Below are positions 44,788 through 56,172 of a DNA stretch of 64,000 nt, piece by piece; the stretch's first letter is position 1; each line of letters opens with the position of its first letter. A model generated the notes under the pieces. That model was not told the origin of the DNA and made no database searches. It was given only the letters and a program-made list of their open reading frames with translations. The translations under genes were made by a program, and so were the position numbers. The DNA comes from Fistulifera solaris. Its lineage: Eukaryota; Bacillariophyta; Bacillariophyceae; Naviculales; Stauroneidaceae. The DNA is taken from contig AP026180.1 of assembly GCA_030295235.1 (NCBI GenBank), forward strand, positions 62,001-126,000. The letters are read 5' to 3'.

Positions 44788-46399
44788 ATGCGCGTCGCCA
44801 TTGTTGGAGCTGGAGCCTCCGGCTTGCAATGCGCCCATTCTCTCTTGTCGTCCAAAGCGATAACGCCGGAACAACTGACCATATTAGAAGCTCGTGATCG
44901 TATTGGTGGACGAGTCCACACTCACGAGGGATACGATTTGGGGGCGGCGTGGGTGCACGGGACGGGAGCCGATTGGGGACGCCGCCATAACAACCATAAG
45001 AACGACTACTATCACAACAATCCCATGATGAAGTTGTTACAGAAAACAACACCGGTCGGTGCTCTCGCCGATCAGCATCATTTGCGTTGTGTCTGTAATG
45101 GCAATCCTTGGATGCGTCCGCAATCAGTGCTGCATCAAGCCTCACAAATTCAGTTGTATCAAAATGGCGATCCCATCGATCCTGCGGATCCTGTCATACC
45201 GGCTTCGTTGCGTGAACATTACACTCGCTTGGAACAAGTCACCAAGTACGGGAATCAATTGTATGCCCAGGGGCGTGGCTTGGAGACGGCGCATGTGTCA
45301 TTGCAAGAGGCGCTGCATCAGGAGGGCGGTCCCATTCAACACTCTTTGACACTGTTTTATCAGCACTTACTCGAATGCTGGTACGGAGCAGCCGCATCCG
45401 AATTGCAGTTGTGTGAGTTTATTGACGAGCAGAAAGACGAGGACGAAGAAGAACACAGAGGTGACGGTGATGATGACCATTATCAATGGGATGCAACGTA
45501 CAGCCCCGAAGGAGATTTTTACGGACCGCACTGCACACTCCAGCGCGGTATGATCAGTGTACTGGAGCCACTGTTGTGTGACGGCGTACAAGAACGCGTG
45601 CGTTTAGAAGAGCCCGTCATCCGTTTGTCGCACACGGAGAACGATACGATTTTGCTAGAGACGCAACGAGGAAGTCTATTCGAAGCCGATTGCTGTGTCT
45701 TGACCATGCCCGCAGGATGTCTCCGCGACGCCTTGCAGCAAGGCAACTTTTTACGACCCCCTTGTCTTTAGAGAAACAAGAAGCTATTGAATTCTTACAA
45801 ATGGGAACCTACAAAAAGTCATGATGACGTTTGATCACATCTTTTGGCCGACGGAACCCGCTTTCCTCGGTATGGTTCGTTCCCTCGAGGCGTCTGAGCG
45901 CAGCAAAAATTTGGGGCCATCGCTGCTGTTGGACAATTTGTGGGCTAGCCAAGGCAAGCCTTGCATTGAAGCCGTTCTTTTCGGTCACGACGGAACTTGG
46001 GCCACGGGGAAATCCGATGAAGTGATACGTGATGCCGTCCTCGACTTTATGGAAGAAGCCATGGGGAAATCGGATCTGCGCTCACATTGCATCGACTGCC
46101 ATATCACTCGGTGGGAAGAAGATCCGTACAGTCGAGGTGCCTATTCGTCAATGAAACTGGGTTGCTTGTTGCGTCACGCCGAAGAATTGCGACAACCGGA
46201 ATGGAACGGGCGTTTGATTTTCAGCGGGGAAGCGACTATTTCCGAGTTTGAAGGGAGCGTCCACGCTGCTTTGTTCAGTGGTATGAATGCCAAGGACATT
46301 GTACTCCGGCTTCTGGAACGAGAAGAGGGAGCCACACCTGCCAAGGTCGCCGATCAGCCGTCGAACTCCTCTGATCCTCAAATTTTGTCGATTGCTTGA
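44788..46399 (+). CDS. Flavin-containing amine oxidase, polyamine-oxidase-like (two one-base breaks)
   Basis: FAD enzyme oxidising polyamines or similar secondary amines. The start MRVAIVGAGASGLQCA is the dinucleotide-binding fold; EARDRIGGRVHTHEGYDLGAAWVHG is the conserved FAD/substrate entry block. C-terminal landmarks are QMGTYKKVMMTFD, the HITRWEEDPYSRGAYSSM block and LIFSGEATISEFEGSVHAALFSG, the FAD-binding end motif. An acidic insert (QKDEDEEEHRGDGDDD) sits mid-protein. The frame breaks at TTTTT 45748-45752 and AAAAA 45813-45817; one more base in each gives NFFTTPLSLEKQ and TYKKVMMTF and 537 residues. No SWIRM or Tower domain is seen, so a cytosolic or organellar polyamine oxidase is more likely than LSD1. 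Confidence 0.87.
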
Positions 46400-46870
46400 A
46401 CTATGGACATGTACTCTACCATGAGTTTCAATTTGTAATTGGATCAAGGAGAGGAATCTGTATACATATTGTCACAGATATAATAAAGATAGAGAAGAAT
46501 CTTAGTTTTTAGTTGCACCGGTCCTGTAAATGAAACAGAAAAATTCAGTCCCAGAAACTTGCGGCGTCTTCTCATTCAGTTCGCCGCGCGACTGTATTTC
46601 TTTATTATATTGTGAAGAATACTTTCGAACAAAGAAACGAGTATTTATTTGCATCATGCAAATGAGCTTCTTGCACTGAAGGAGGAAGAAGCAACCAAGA
46701 ACTCTTTTCCATTCGCTCATTAAGCGATCGCATAAAACAAACGTAACCTTATCGTGCAGCTTTAAGCATCAACAACAATTATCATCACCTCGTTCCTTCG
46801 AAATCTTTCCGCATTTGGCCTTGCTGCGAAGCTATTCTCTCCAAGAATCCGATCCTTTACGACATCAACC
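46400..46870. other. Spacer between amine oxidase and pirin
   Basis: 470 bp; no gene or repeat recognised. Confidence 0.5.
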
Positions 46871-47718
46871 ATGACTACTACTCCATCTATGACGTTCCCC
46901 AACATTCGCGTCGTTCCGAATGAGAAATTGTACGTGAGTGAACCACCTCCTTACATGTTTGGGAATCCAGGAAATCCAGGTTTCAATCCGACGTGGACGA
47001 ACGACAATTGGTTGAAATCACGCTTTCATTTTTCCTTCGCCGAATATCACAATCCACGCAATTCGAACTTTGGAGTTCTCCGTGTTATGAACGATGATTT
47101 GGTGCAACCAGAACGCATGTTTGGGACTCATCCGCATCGTGATATGGAAATCATCACCTACATTGTCGATGGAGAATTGACCCATGAAGATAGCATGGGA
47201 ACGAAAGAAAGTCTGGGACGTGGGAGCATTCAATTCATGACGGCCGGAACGGGAGTGATGCATTCGGAAGCGAATGATGGTGAGAAGCCGTTGCGCTTTA
47301 TACAAACTTGGATTGTTCCTTCGGAAGAGGATTGACTCCGAATTACGGATCGTTTCGTGGTGATCCGGATCTTCGTCGGAACCAGTTACACCATTTGGTA
47401 TCGAATGTTAAGGATCCATCGGTCGCGACGCCAGTGCAAATCAATCAAGATCTGGACGGCTTTGTGTCAGAGTTAGAACAGGGCGAAAAACTGACGTACG
47501 ATTTGGCTCAAGGTCGTCAAGCTTATATGCTTTGTATTGAAGGTGGGGTTACTGTGAACGGCAAACAGCTGCACAAATACGATGCCTGTGAGATTACGGG
47601 TACTGGATCGGTAGAAATAGAAGCCACCGAAACGGAGGAAACGGAGCATGGAACCTTGGCGCACATTCTCTTGTTTGTCATGGCGGCCGTTCCAGGATCC
47701 GGGCGTTCTGATTTGTAA
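46871..47718 (+). CDS. Pirin (one-base break at 47325)
   Basis: Iron-binding bicupin; relatives act as transcription cofactors or quercetin dioxygenases. The metal site reads FGTHPHRDMEIITYIVDGELTHEDSMG, shown here in part, with the His and Glu ligands; QFMTAGTGVMHSE is the second conserved cupin block. Reading AA 47325-47326 as AAA gives WIVPSERGLTPNYGS, typical of pirins, and continues into the second cupin (GRQAYMLCIEGGVTVNGK) for 282 residues; as given, the frame stops at 47335. No targeting signal seen. The gene is convergent with the PC-esterase-like gene, 79 bp apart. Confidence 0.93.
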
Positions 47719-47797
47719 TTAATTTGATACTTTGTTGTTCATTTTTAAACTTGCAGTATTCGTTTATGTTATCGGATTTTTTATATTGTCTATACAT

Positions 47798-48917
47798 TTA
47801 TATTTTCTGGTCAATGAGTAGTTGCTGAAATAGATCAGCAACCACATCCAGCGGCCCAGGTATGCACATGTGTAAACAGTCCTCAAAGGGATTAGTATGA
47901 GCATCCGGTCGATTGTACAGCATTCGCAAATCGAGAATCGGTATGGAGCGTTCACGCAAATAATGCATGGCAAACATATCCCGATCGTAGAATTCTCGGT
48001 AGTTGTACTTCCAAGTTAGATTGAGCTTGATTATTTCCAAAGCTGCTTCATCGGGCGACATGTCCAGTAAGGGCTCGTCAGAACAGCCGCCGGGTTGTTG
48101 CGTCTTGTAAATGAATTGCAACTGTGGATACCGTTCCAAGAGGAGAGGAACGACGGTTTGCAAAGTTTCGGGAAAGTTACCGTACACGTGCGGCCCCACG
48201 CCCCAAAGAACAATATCCGTAGAATCTTGATAACGATCTAAAATGGTGGTAATATTGTATCCGCGTTCTTTTTTTCGCGGCAACAGAAAATCGGATTGAA
48301 CAAACCGGAACTGAGCGACACACGGCGTATGAAACAAGGAATTCATGAGAGTCGATGCCAGTTGTTGGCCTGTCGAATCTCCCACAATCAATACACGCCG
48401 CTTCCCCCAGTAATTCACAAGTATAGGTAGCATTGAAGGGTTGTGTCAGAGATGGTGACGTCCACGTATAGTCGTCGGTAAAGTTGCGACGATCGTGACA
48501 AATACAACCGTGTCCTCCGGCTTGAGCGAGAAAACTCGTGTTTCCTGTATAATGCTGAGCCGCATTCTGTTCGAAATCCGTAGCACTTTGTGGCCAATTT
48601 TCAGTTCCGCATAACTCGGGGAGTAATTTATCGTTTCGATCCGATTTATCCCAGGGACAGCATATCGGATTATGAAACGCTTTCTTTGGTGTCCGTACCC
48701 AAACTCCTTCTAAAGGTGCATTGCAATACTGTTGCGTCGAGTCGCACACAAGTGTAACATTTGTTGAAAATTGTAGTGGAGATGATTCTTGATCGTTTTC
48801 ATCAGATATGATTATCTCTTCGTCGACCTCTTGCGCCTTGAAACGCAGTACGAGATAGTTCAACGATACTCCGAAAACGACTGCCACTAATGCGGCATGT
48901 CGAAATGTCACGTTCAT
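47798..48917 (-). CDS. PC-esterase/TBL-like SGNH membrane protein (one-base break at 48404)
   Basis: Probable Golgi type II membrane protein that acetylates or deacetylates glycans, by analogy with plant TBL and animal CASD1-type proteins. Start ATG 48917 (MNVTFRHAALVAVVFG) gives a signal anchor of about 20 residues. A Cys-rich lumenal segment with several N-x-S/T sites follows (CCPWDKSDRNDKLL, ICHDRRNFTDDYTW). The catalytic block is RVLIVGDSTGQQLASTLMN, with the GDS serine. The C-terminal CLHMCIPGPLDVVADL holds the expected His in place of the usual DCxHWCxPG. The frame breaks at the five-C run 48404-48408; one base less gives CELLGKRRVLIVGDS and 372 residues. Confidence 0.75.
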
Positions 48918-49647
48918 GTTAAACAACAAGTTAGATTGTGCTTGTTATTTTTTCAAATTTACGTAAACACCACATGAATGATGAGCGGGTCATAATTATT
49001 CTTTCTCTCATGGTCGCAATAAAGTGGAGGGTGGAGGGAGAATTTGCACTTCCGACCGTGTCTTCGTACTGGTACTGAATTGCAGTGCCGTTCACGACTA
49101 AAAGAGTAGGCTTAATTGTAGTATTCAAAACCATACGCCTAATTATACAATGCCGCATGGAATGTCTTGGTATATGATTTCGAAAATTTTAGTTTCGTTT
49201 AATTAGACAAGTTTGACACCGCTTGTTCCTTCTTCACGTAGTTTACTACGCGACTTTAGTCGCTGATTGTCCGTTCAAATGACCCAACGCCACTGAAACA
49301 AACCGACATCTTGTTTTGAGCGTTCGATGCCGAACGAAAGGCCACGAATGCCGCGGCACCCGTCCTCACGTTGAATTGCTACGGACCGGCACTGGATGGC
49401 TTTGAAATTCGCCCTACTTTTCAAAACCGAGATCATTGAATTGGATCGAAACAAAATCAATTTTGGAACATCATTCGTTTCCTCCTCAAAAGCAACTCAT
49501 ACTTTGTCTCATCATCCAAGCTGGAATCTCTGCAGCTTGAAAGGATAAGTAGAAGCGTCTTATAAGTATCCGAACAGTCGTGCCCGCTTGTACGATTTGA
49601 TTTTATACGAACCTTGTTGAACAAACTGACATTAAGGGAACAAAACA
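48918..49647. other. Divergent promoter region, PC-esterase-like / DUF6824 gene
   Basis: 730 bp without a supported gene. A weak inverted repeat GGTACTG-AATTG-CAGTGCC lies at about 49071. Confidence 0.5.
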
Positions 49648-50631
49648 ATGCCGAGAGGAAAAGCCAAGACAGAGGAAGATCCTGTTTCCGCAGAAGAAAC
49701 ACCCAAGGATGACAGCACAGAAGAGGAAAAGCGAAAGGCCGACGACGAGGACGATTCCGCTCCCGATGCGAAGAAAACAAAGACGGATGAGTCAAACGAA
49801 GAATCGGAGACGCCTGGTTTAGATCTCAACCCCGCCACTGAGCCAGAGCCCATTGCGGCCAGCACAGAGGGCACTACAATTTTCAATGATGCAGATGTGC
49901 TCAGCGGAAGAGGCGGCGGCACCAACGTTCATCCGGGCAATCGAACATTCCGTGACTTGATCAACCTGCACCGTCGCGCCTATTTGAAAGCTCGCAAGAA
50001 CGATAAGCCGGCAATCTCGCGTGCTATTGTACGCTCCATTCGCGAAACGAACGGACGTTTCCTCAAGAAAGACGAAAAGTCCGGTCTTTGGTACGAGATT
50101 GGCGATGACGCCGCCCGTGAAAAGACGAGTCAAGCCTTGCGCCAGCGTGCTCCGGAAATGAGAAAGCTCCTCTTTGATACGGAACGAGAGGAAGCTCGAG
50201 CGGCTGCCGAAGAACACATGCGACAGCATCGCATGATGATGATGCCGCCGGGTATGACTCCGGAGATGATGGCGAACATGCCCCCAATGCCCATGGGTCC
50301 GAACGGTATGCCCATGATGCCGAACCCGTTCTTTGCGCAAATGCAGGCTCAGCAAGGCAAGCAAGGAAACGGAAAGAATGAAGGTGGTGAGAATGGTCAG
50401 TTTCCCGCCATGCCTCCGTTCCCCATGTTCCCTTTTATGCCATTCCCACCGCCACCGGGTGTTGCCGTCCCTGGTGGTAAGTACCCTGTTTTGTGCACCA
50501 CTAAGTAGTTGTTCAGTTGTGAATCATCACTCTCACTTCTTTCTTTCATGTATTTAGCCCCACAACCTCCTACGCAGGAAGAAGAAAAGTCGGAAGAGAA
50601 GGAAGAAGCCAAAGAAGAATCTGAGGTTTAG
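49648..50631 (+). CDS. DUF6824-domain protein (stramenopile-specific)
   Basis: Exons are 49648-50476 and 50558-50631, with GTAAGT donor and TTTAG acceptor; 300 residues. A charged N-terminus with a likely nuclear signal (KRKADDEDDSAPDAKKTK) precedes the DUF6824 core: DVLSGRGGGTNVHPGNRTFR, then YLKARKNDKPAISRAIV and GRFLKKDEKSGLWYEIGDDA. This family is abundant in diatoms and often nuclear, but its biochemistry is not established. The rest is Met/Pro/Gln-rich (PMPMGPNGMPMMPN), a low-complexity region as found in transcription regulators, ending in an acidic tail. No frame break. Confidence 0.85.
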
Positions 50632-51415
50632 ACTTTCTTGTGAAAGCAACGTGAGGTATCAAGTATCTTTCTGTGAACATTGATGGAAGTACTTTAGTGT
50701 GTCGTCAAAGTCGAATTCGACAAATATAATTTCTAGGAAACATTTGATTTGTGATCGTGTAGCATCTCTTGTTAGTCCGATCTTGTCCCTGGCTGTGCCG
50801 CAGATTGTGTTTATGCGATGAATGATCAAACAGAGTCTTTCTGGCTCAAATGCTAAGTTGCGCTTTGATCTTCAAAGGAACTAAAGCTCAATAGCGAGAC
50901 GGGGGAGTTCGCGAGTTGCGAGTCTCCTGACTCCTGACTCTCGAGCTCGAGTGGTTTACTAGACTACATATTATTTTCTACCCTTAGCTAAAGTCTAAAG
51001 TTGAGCTTTTGTGTTGAAATCTGACGTCACACGTCACTGTACAACGTTGTAGTACTAATTTTTTGAATTTTGAATTTTTTAGGAATATTGCCCCTACAAT
51101 AAAGGAGTTACTCGCCAGGACAACAGGTGTTTTATAAGGAACATATAATTAGTACGTTTGAATCACCAGGCGCGCTCAACCGTTACTGAGGCCCTAATCG
51201 CAAATTGTCACGCAATAGATTTATGTACTATTTCCTACTGTGAAACAAGAATAGATAGCAGATGGCGATGCAAGACAAGCCGCTAAACGTCGTCTCCATC
51301 TCACAACTTTGAGAAGGTGCAACTTTTTGTTGTTCATCAAGGAGAAAGACGAGTACACAGACAAAATTAAACAACTCCTGTACCTAATAATCTAGTCGAG
51401 TATCGATGTACCACG
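50632..51415. other. Intergenic region
   Basis: 780 bp. It contains a GACTC/CTCGAG-rich low-complexity patch at 50895-50955 and a CRE at 51022-51029. No supported gene. Confidence 0.5.
51022..51029. promoter_or_regulatory. CRE palindrome TGACGTCA
   Basis: Followed at once by a half-site-like ACGTCA (CACACGTCACTG), about 390 bp upstream of the five-pass membrane protein. Confidence 0.35.
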
Positions 51416-53866
51416 ATGGTGGAGTTAGAACAAGATTACCGAGCCGTAAGTTCCTTTGTTAATAAAATAGATTGCATCCCGAGTCTGTTGCTCACAAATG
51501 TCCCTGTAATGGCAACACAGTCTGTTCTTTTGCTTCGCATTCATTCGTTTCTTTCTACCTTGCGCAAAGAGTATTCAACTAATTTTGAGGACCTGTTCAA
51601 GGATGAAATCGCCAGTGAATCATATCGCGACGGCCTTGTTTTTCTCTCGTGCCTTTTAGGATGTATATTGTTTGTTTGGACGGTGGTACTGATAACTTTA
51701 AAATGCACGGGACATACTGTTGGATGTGCATCGGGAGCATTTCGACCTAAACACGAATTGAAAAAGAAGATCTTCCCGTTGAGAATACGGACTCGCACAA
51801 TTCAGACACCAGCTTCGATCACGACGACTCAATCTATGAAATTGCTTTCCGGCGGTCACAACTACCGTCAGGGGCTGCTGGTACAAATAATCACGACAAA
51901 AATGCGGATGAATCCGTGGGAAAAAGGAGTTTGGATACATCGATTCTTCTTCAACCTTCGAAGCGCGAACGAAGGACACAAAATGTGTTTTTGGCATTTG
52001 CCGTATTGACAATACTTTGTGCCCCGTTGGCCCACGTCTTCTTTTTTCTTACCTCTTAAAGAATCTTCAAGTGAAACATCAGTGTATGTCGTTGAAGCTC
52101 GCGATATTGTTGCGGAAGTCCAGCTATCGATCAATGCTATAGCAACAGGCTTGGCCAACTCATTGAAAATATTAGAAGATCTGCCTCGATCTGAAAATGA
52201 TATTTGCCCAGCAAGTGATCCTGCCGCCATCGAACAATTACTCAGCTTCAGTTTGGCGGCCATGATCGACGTCTACGAGAACGGCTCTCTATACCTTGGT
52301 GTCGAAGACAAAATTGACAATACTACAGAAGAAGTTGATACCTTCTTGGAATACATGAACGACGCTCTGGTTGTCACCGAAACTACCGCGGACACGGTGG
52401 ACGTGTATTTGTGGCTGGTGCCCGGTATTCTACTAAGTACGATCTGTGTCACTCTGGCCGTCGCTATTGGCACGGTATTTTCTTGGAGACGTGAATCGAG
52501 TCAGAGAATGCAGAACCTTCTGTCATATTTTGTGCTTCCATGTTTACTGACGGTTTCGCTGGCTTGTTGGTCGATCGCCATTGCGTCGGCAATGGGATCA
52601 GCCGTTGCAGCTGATGCATGTACGGCCGGAACATTGAATGGTTCACCAGCTACTACAATTCAAAATATACTCCTAGCAGAAGGTGTCGACACAACGAGTT
52701 TCTTGTCTCAGTTGATTCGCACCTACACAATGTCTTGTACCGGTAGTGATCCGACGGATATACTTGCATCTTATGGCATGAACACAACAGCCCTGTCTGA
52801 GGAAATATGGCAATATATCATTGCCGTGGATTCTATTGGGCGTGATGAACTGAATACTATGTGTGGTGCTAGCAAGAACATCACCACATTTCTTGAAAGC
52901 TTCCAGGATCTGGCCCAGCAGCTAGGGACTGTGAGTCGTTCTCTTGACAGCGCAAGTCTATCACTCTCATGCCCACGTATCAACGCAATCTACGAAGAAG
53001 CCGTCAACCAGACATTATGTATGCAATCCGCAGATTCTCTTGCGTACGGCTTCATTCTTTTTCTCATAATGGGCGTGACGACAATGGTTTTGATTTCTCT
53101 TCGAGCTTCTTGGGGACAAATCATTCTCGAAGACAAAATATACGAGGAACACGAGGTCGCTGAAAACATGATCGTCGACGAGCACGAAGAATATCTTCTA
53201 TACATCAGCCGATACAAACATGAATGGGAGGCTTATGATCAAGTAAATTGGCGACCCCAGCATCCGATGAGTCCACGGGTCGGCTCGATGGACTCCCCAT
53301 CCGTGACATCTTCCGCCACCCAGTCGGAATCAGATCCAAGCTCCGACAACCACCAAAGTGTAGCAAAACAGAAGAGCAGACGTGTCTTGTCACCCATTAG
53401 CGGGTTCAATCCCTACGAAATGGATCAGTGCTCTGTTTCTTCGCTAGGCTCAGGAAGAATATCGTTTCTTTCTCTGCAAGAGTCGCCCACGCAAGAAAAC
53501 CAATCATCTTTACGAGAATCTCGCAACCCAGACAATGACCGAGATTACGACGAAGAACGGGTCGACGAGGAACGTATTATTACCAGTACGGGTGAATCTA
53601 TGGAACTTCGACTTCCTTCCGCTCGTTACCTGTTTCGTCCGCGACCACGACCGGAACCGGATTATTACATCGAGTCTACACCTGGAGTGGTGAAATTCGT
53701 TCTCGAAGTAGAAGATACTTCACTGGTTCACGAGCGAGTGGATCAATTGTCGAGATCCCACCACAATCGTCCCTTGACACCAACACGATCCAAAGATCAG
53801 AAAGTGAAAGAGCTTGCTATGTTATTCGAATCATCGCCGGCAAATGATGACTTTTATGAATGTTGA
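51416..53866 (+). CDS. Five-pass membrane protein with large Cys-rich loop (two compensating one-base breaks)
   Basis: About 816 residues (791 if the stop-free, 75-bp GTAAGT...ACACAG segment 51446-51520 is an intron). Membrane spans are seen at GLVFLSCLLGCILFVWTVVL, VFLAFAVLTILCAPLAHVFF, YLWLVPGILLSTICVTLAV, LSYFVLPCLLTVSLACWSIA and FILFLIMGVTTMVLISL. Between spans 4 and 5 is a loop of about 170 residues with conserved-looking Cys and N-glycosylation sites. The C-terminus is a long Ser/Glu/Arg-rich cytosolic tail. The layout recalls tweety and prominin proteins, but I see no diagnostic motif. The frame breaks at AAAAA 51761-51765 (one short) and T6 52042-52047 (one extra); between them the reading is in a second frame. 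Function unknown. Confidence 0.7.
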
Positions 53867-54183
53867 TGAAGTCCAGAACAATTTCATCGCCACCTTTTGT
53901 AACTAAATTCAATAGACACTAATCAAATTTGCATTACTCCTGTGACTCCTTAGTCCGTAGTTGAGCGGATCAAAGAGATGAGATTGTTTGTAAGAAGCTA
54001 CGAGAGATTATGACTCTGCCCGTGTCGCTCTTTATGATGATGAATCTCTAGAATGATCCACCGAGAAGGTTCGCTCAAACTCGCTGAATACCGGGAAATA
54101 AGTTTTTCACAAACAAGTCTCGACAAACCCCACGGACTCAAAAACGTGTGTCTCCGACAAAGCATTCACTTTCTTCTGCAATT

Positions 54184-54573
54184 TCAACAGAGGGATTGAA
54201 TAAATGAAATTTCTCTTGCATGACAAGAAAGTATGGTTGTTTTTGTTGGATGATTCATCACACCGATTGGCGGCAGCAAGTGTTTCCAATACTTATGTCC
54301 GTATCCTCCTTCGCCGCCAACGGTCTCGTCCCACCGACCTCGTTCTGATGCAACATTTTGTAGCATAGCCACACGCGAGGCTCGTGTCGCGTATTGCTGA
54401 CGACAAATGCGGGCACAGTCGTGTCGAGTGCCGACCGCGTAGCCCAATTCCATTGTGGTGAAGTTGAAACACGACAAGGCGTTTGTCATGTATGAATCAA
54501 GACAAAAGGAAAGGATTTGTAGCGAGAATAGATAGTCGAGGCATTCTACAATCATCACAGCGAATAATATCAT
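54184..54573 (-). CDS. Uncharacterised open frame, doubtful
   Basis: About 129 codons from the Met at 54573 with a hydrophobic start (MILFAVMIVECLDYLFSLQI) that could be a signal peptide, then a Cys-containing region (RHDCARICRQQY). No family recognised. It may be chance or one piece of a broken gene. Confidence 0.25.
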   Translation of the reverse strand: MILFAVMIVECLDYLFSLQILSFCLDSYMTNALSCFNFTTMELGYAVGTRHDCARICRQQYATRASRVAMLQNVASERGRWDETVGGEGGYGHKYWKHLLPPIGVMNHPTKTTILSCHAREISFIQSLC

Positions 54574-54604
54574 CTTTATGCATCTCTGTTTAGTCGAAAT
54601 AAAA

Positions 54605-55925
54605 GCCACCAATTATTCCAGAATTTTTGAAACGTCCGTGAAATTTCTGCAAGATAAAAAATACTCCGTAATAGAACTGGTCCAGAAATTCTGGACCAGA
54701 CACACAGAATTGCTGTATGACGATGACAACAACAATTCCAGAATTTCTGGAAAGTCCGTGGAATTGAAACCTGACACACTGAATTGCTGTATGACGGTCG
54801 TCTCTCTAGACGTTTTGGAACGTGCCCAGCCTTTCGGTAGATCGGAAAACACTGGTCCAGAAATTCTGGACCAGTCACACAGAATTTCTGTATAATAAGA
54901 GATTACTAATCCAGAATTTCTGGAATTAAATTTTCTTTCATTTATGTTCGGAAACATACTTTCCAGAGTTTCTGGAGTATGCGCTTTCTTTCGTGTTTGG
55001 CCCAAACACCGTCGCCAGAAGTTTTAATCCAGAATTTCTGGGAATTCAATTTTCTTTCATTTATGTTCGGAAACACACTTTCCAGAGTTTTTGAATATGC
55101 AATTGCTTTCGATTAGATCCCAAACACCGTGTCCAGAAGTTTTGGAACGTGCACAGCCTTTCGGTACATCGAAAAACACTGGTCCAGAATTTCTGGACCA
55201 GACACACAGAATTTCTGTATGCTTAGAGAAAACTAATCCAGAATTTCTGGAAAATAAAGTTTCGTTCGTTCTGATCCGAAACACAATTTCCAGAGTTTCT
55301 GGAGTATGCGCTTTCTTTCGATATGATCCCAACCACCGTCTCCAGAAGTTTTGGAACGTGCACAGCCTTTCGGTAGATCGAAAAACACTGTCACACAGAA
55401 TTTCTGGACCAATCACACAGAATTTCAGTATGATTAGAGATAACTAATCCAGAATTTCGGGAAAATCAATTTTTGTGCATTATGATCTGAAACACGATTT
55501 CCAGAGTTTCTGGCGTATGCGCTTTCTTTCGATAAGATCCCAAACACCGTCTCAAGAAGTCTTGGAACGTGCAGAGCCTTTCGGAGGGATCGAAAAACAC
55601 TGGTCCAGAATTTCTGGACCAGACACACAGAATTTCTGTATGCTTAGAGAAAACTAATCCAGAATTTCTGGAAAATAAAGTTTCGTTCGTTCTGATCCGA
55701 AACACAATTTCCAGAGTTTCTGGAGTATGCGCTTTCTTTCGATATGATCCCAACCACCGTCTCCAGAAGTTTTGGAACGTGCACAGCCTTTCGGTAGATC
55801 GAAAAACACTGTCACACAGAATTTCTGGACCAATCACACAGAATTTCTGTATGGTTAGAGATTTTTTAATCCAGAATTTCTGGAACTTCCGTGGAATTTC
55901 TGTAAACCCTCCAGAATTTCTGGAG
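54605..55925. repeat. Array of short palindromes based on CCAGAATTTCTGG
   Basis: About twenty near-palindromes of the form TCCAGAA-T-TTCTGGA or ACAGAATTTCTGT in 1.3 kb. Four are 23-bp palindromes (arms CTGGTCCAGAA and TTCTGGACCAG around one base) at about 54677, 54852, 55179 and 55600. Longer units including GCGCTTTCTTTCGATA and GGAACGTGCACAGCCTTTCG recur. 55171-55440 is almost identical to 55592-55861 (period 421 bp), a recent tandem duplication. Confidence 0.9.
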
Positions 55926-56172
55926 CACAAGGACGTTGCACGAAAATTCGCGAACCAATCAGATCGTGAAGAAATAATAATGCGGTACGTTGTTGCCCCG
56001 CTGGATTTTTCTTCGCCCTCACGATAAAGGTTTGCTGCCACAGAATCATTCTGCCTATAACTTTTGTCATCCATAGCTTGACTTGATTCAAAAGCGAGTC
56101 GAGTGGTCTTACCAAGGGTCGATTTAAAAGCTTTTTCGATTGCCTGTTGGGCGCTAACGGCGGTAACAGAAA

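Larger units (their letters stand above)
53867..56172. other. 2.3-kb region without firm genes: palindrome array and flanks
   Basis: 53867-54600 has one minus-strand open frame (separate entry). 54605-55925 is the palindrome array. 55926-56172 is the likely promoter and 5' UTR of the nuclease-helicase gene. Confidence 0.6.

Noticed and set aside
54605-55925. Array as true heat-shock elements
   Set aside because: TTCnnGAA halves are present, but successive units are separated by one base rather than two, so canonical nGAAn phasing fails. Kept as an open possibility only.
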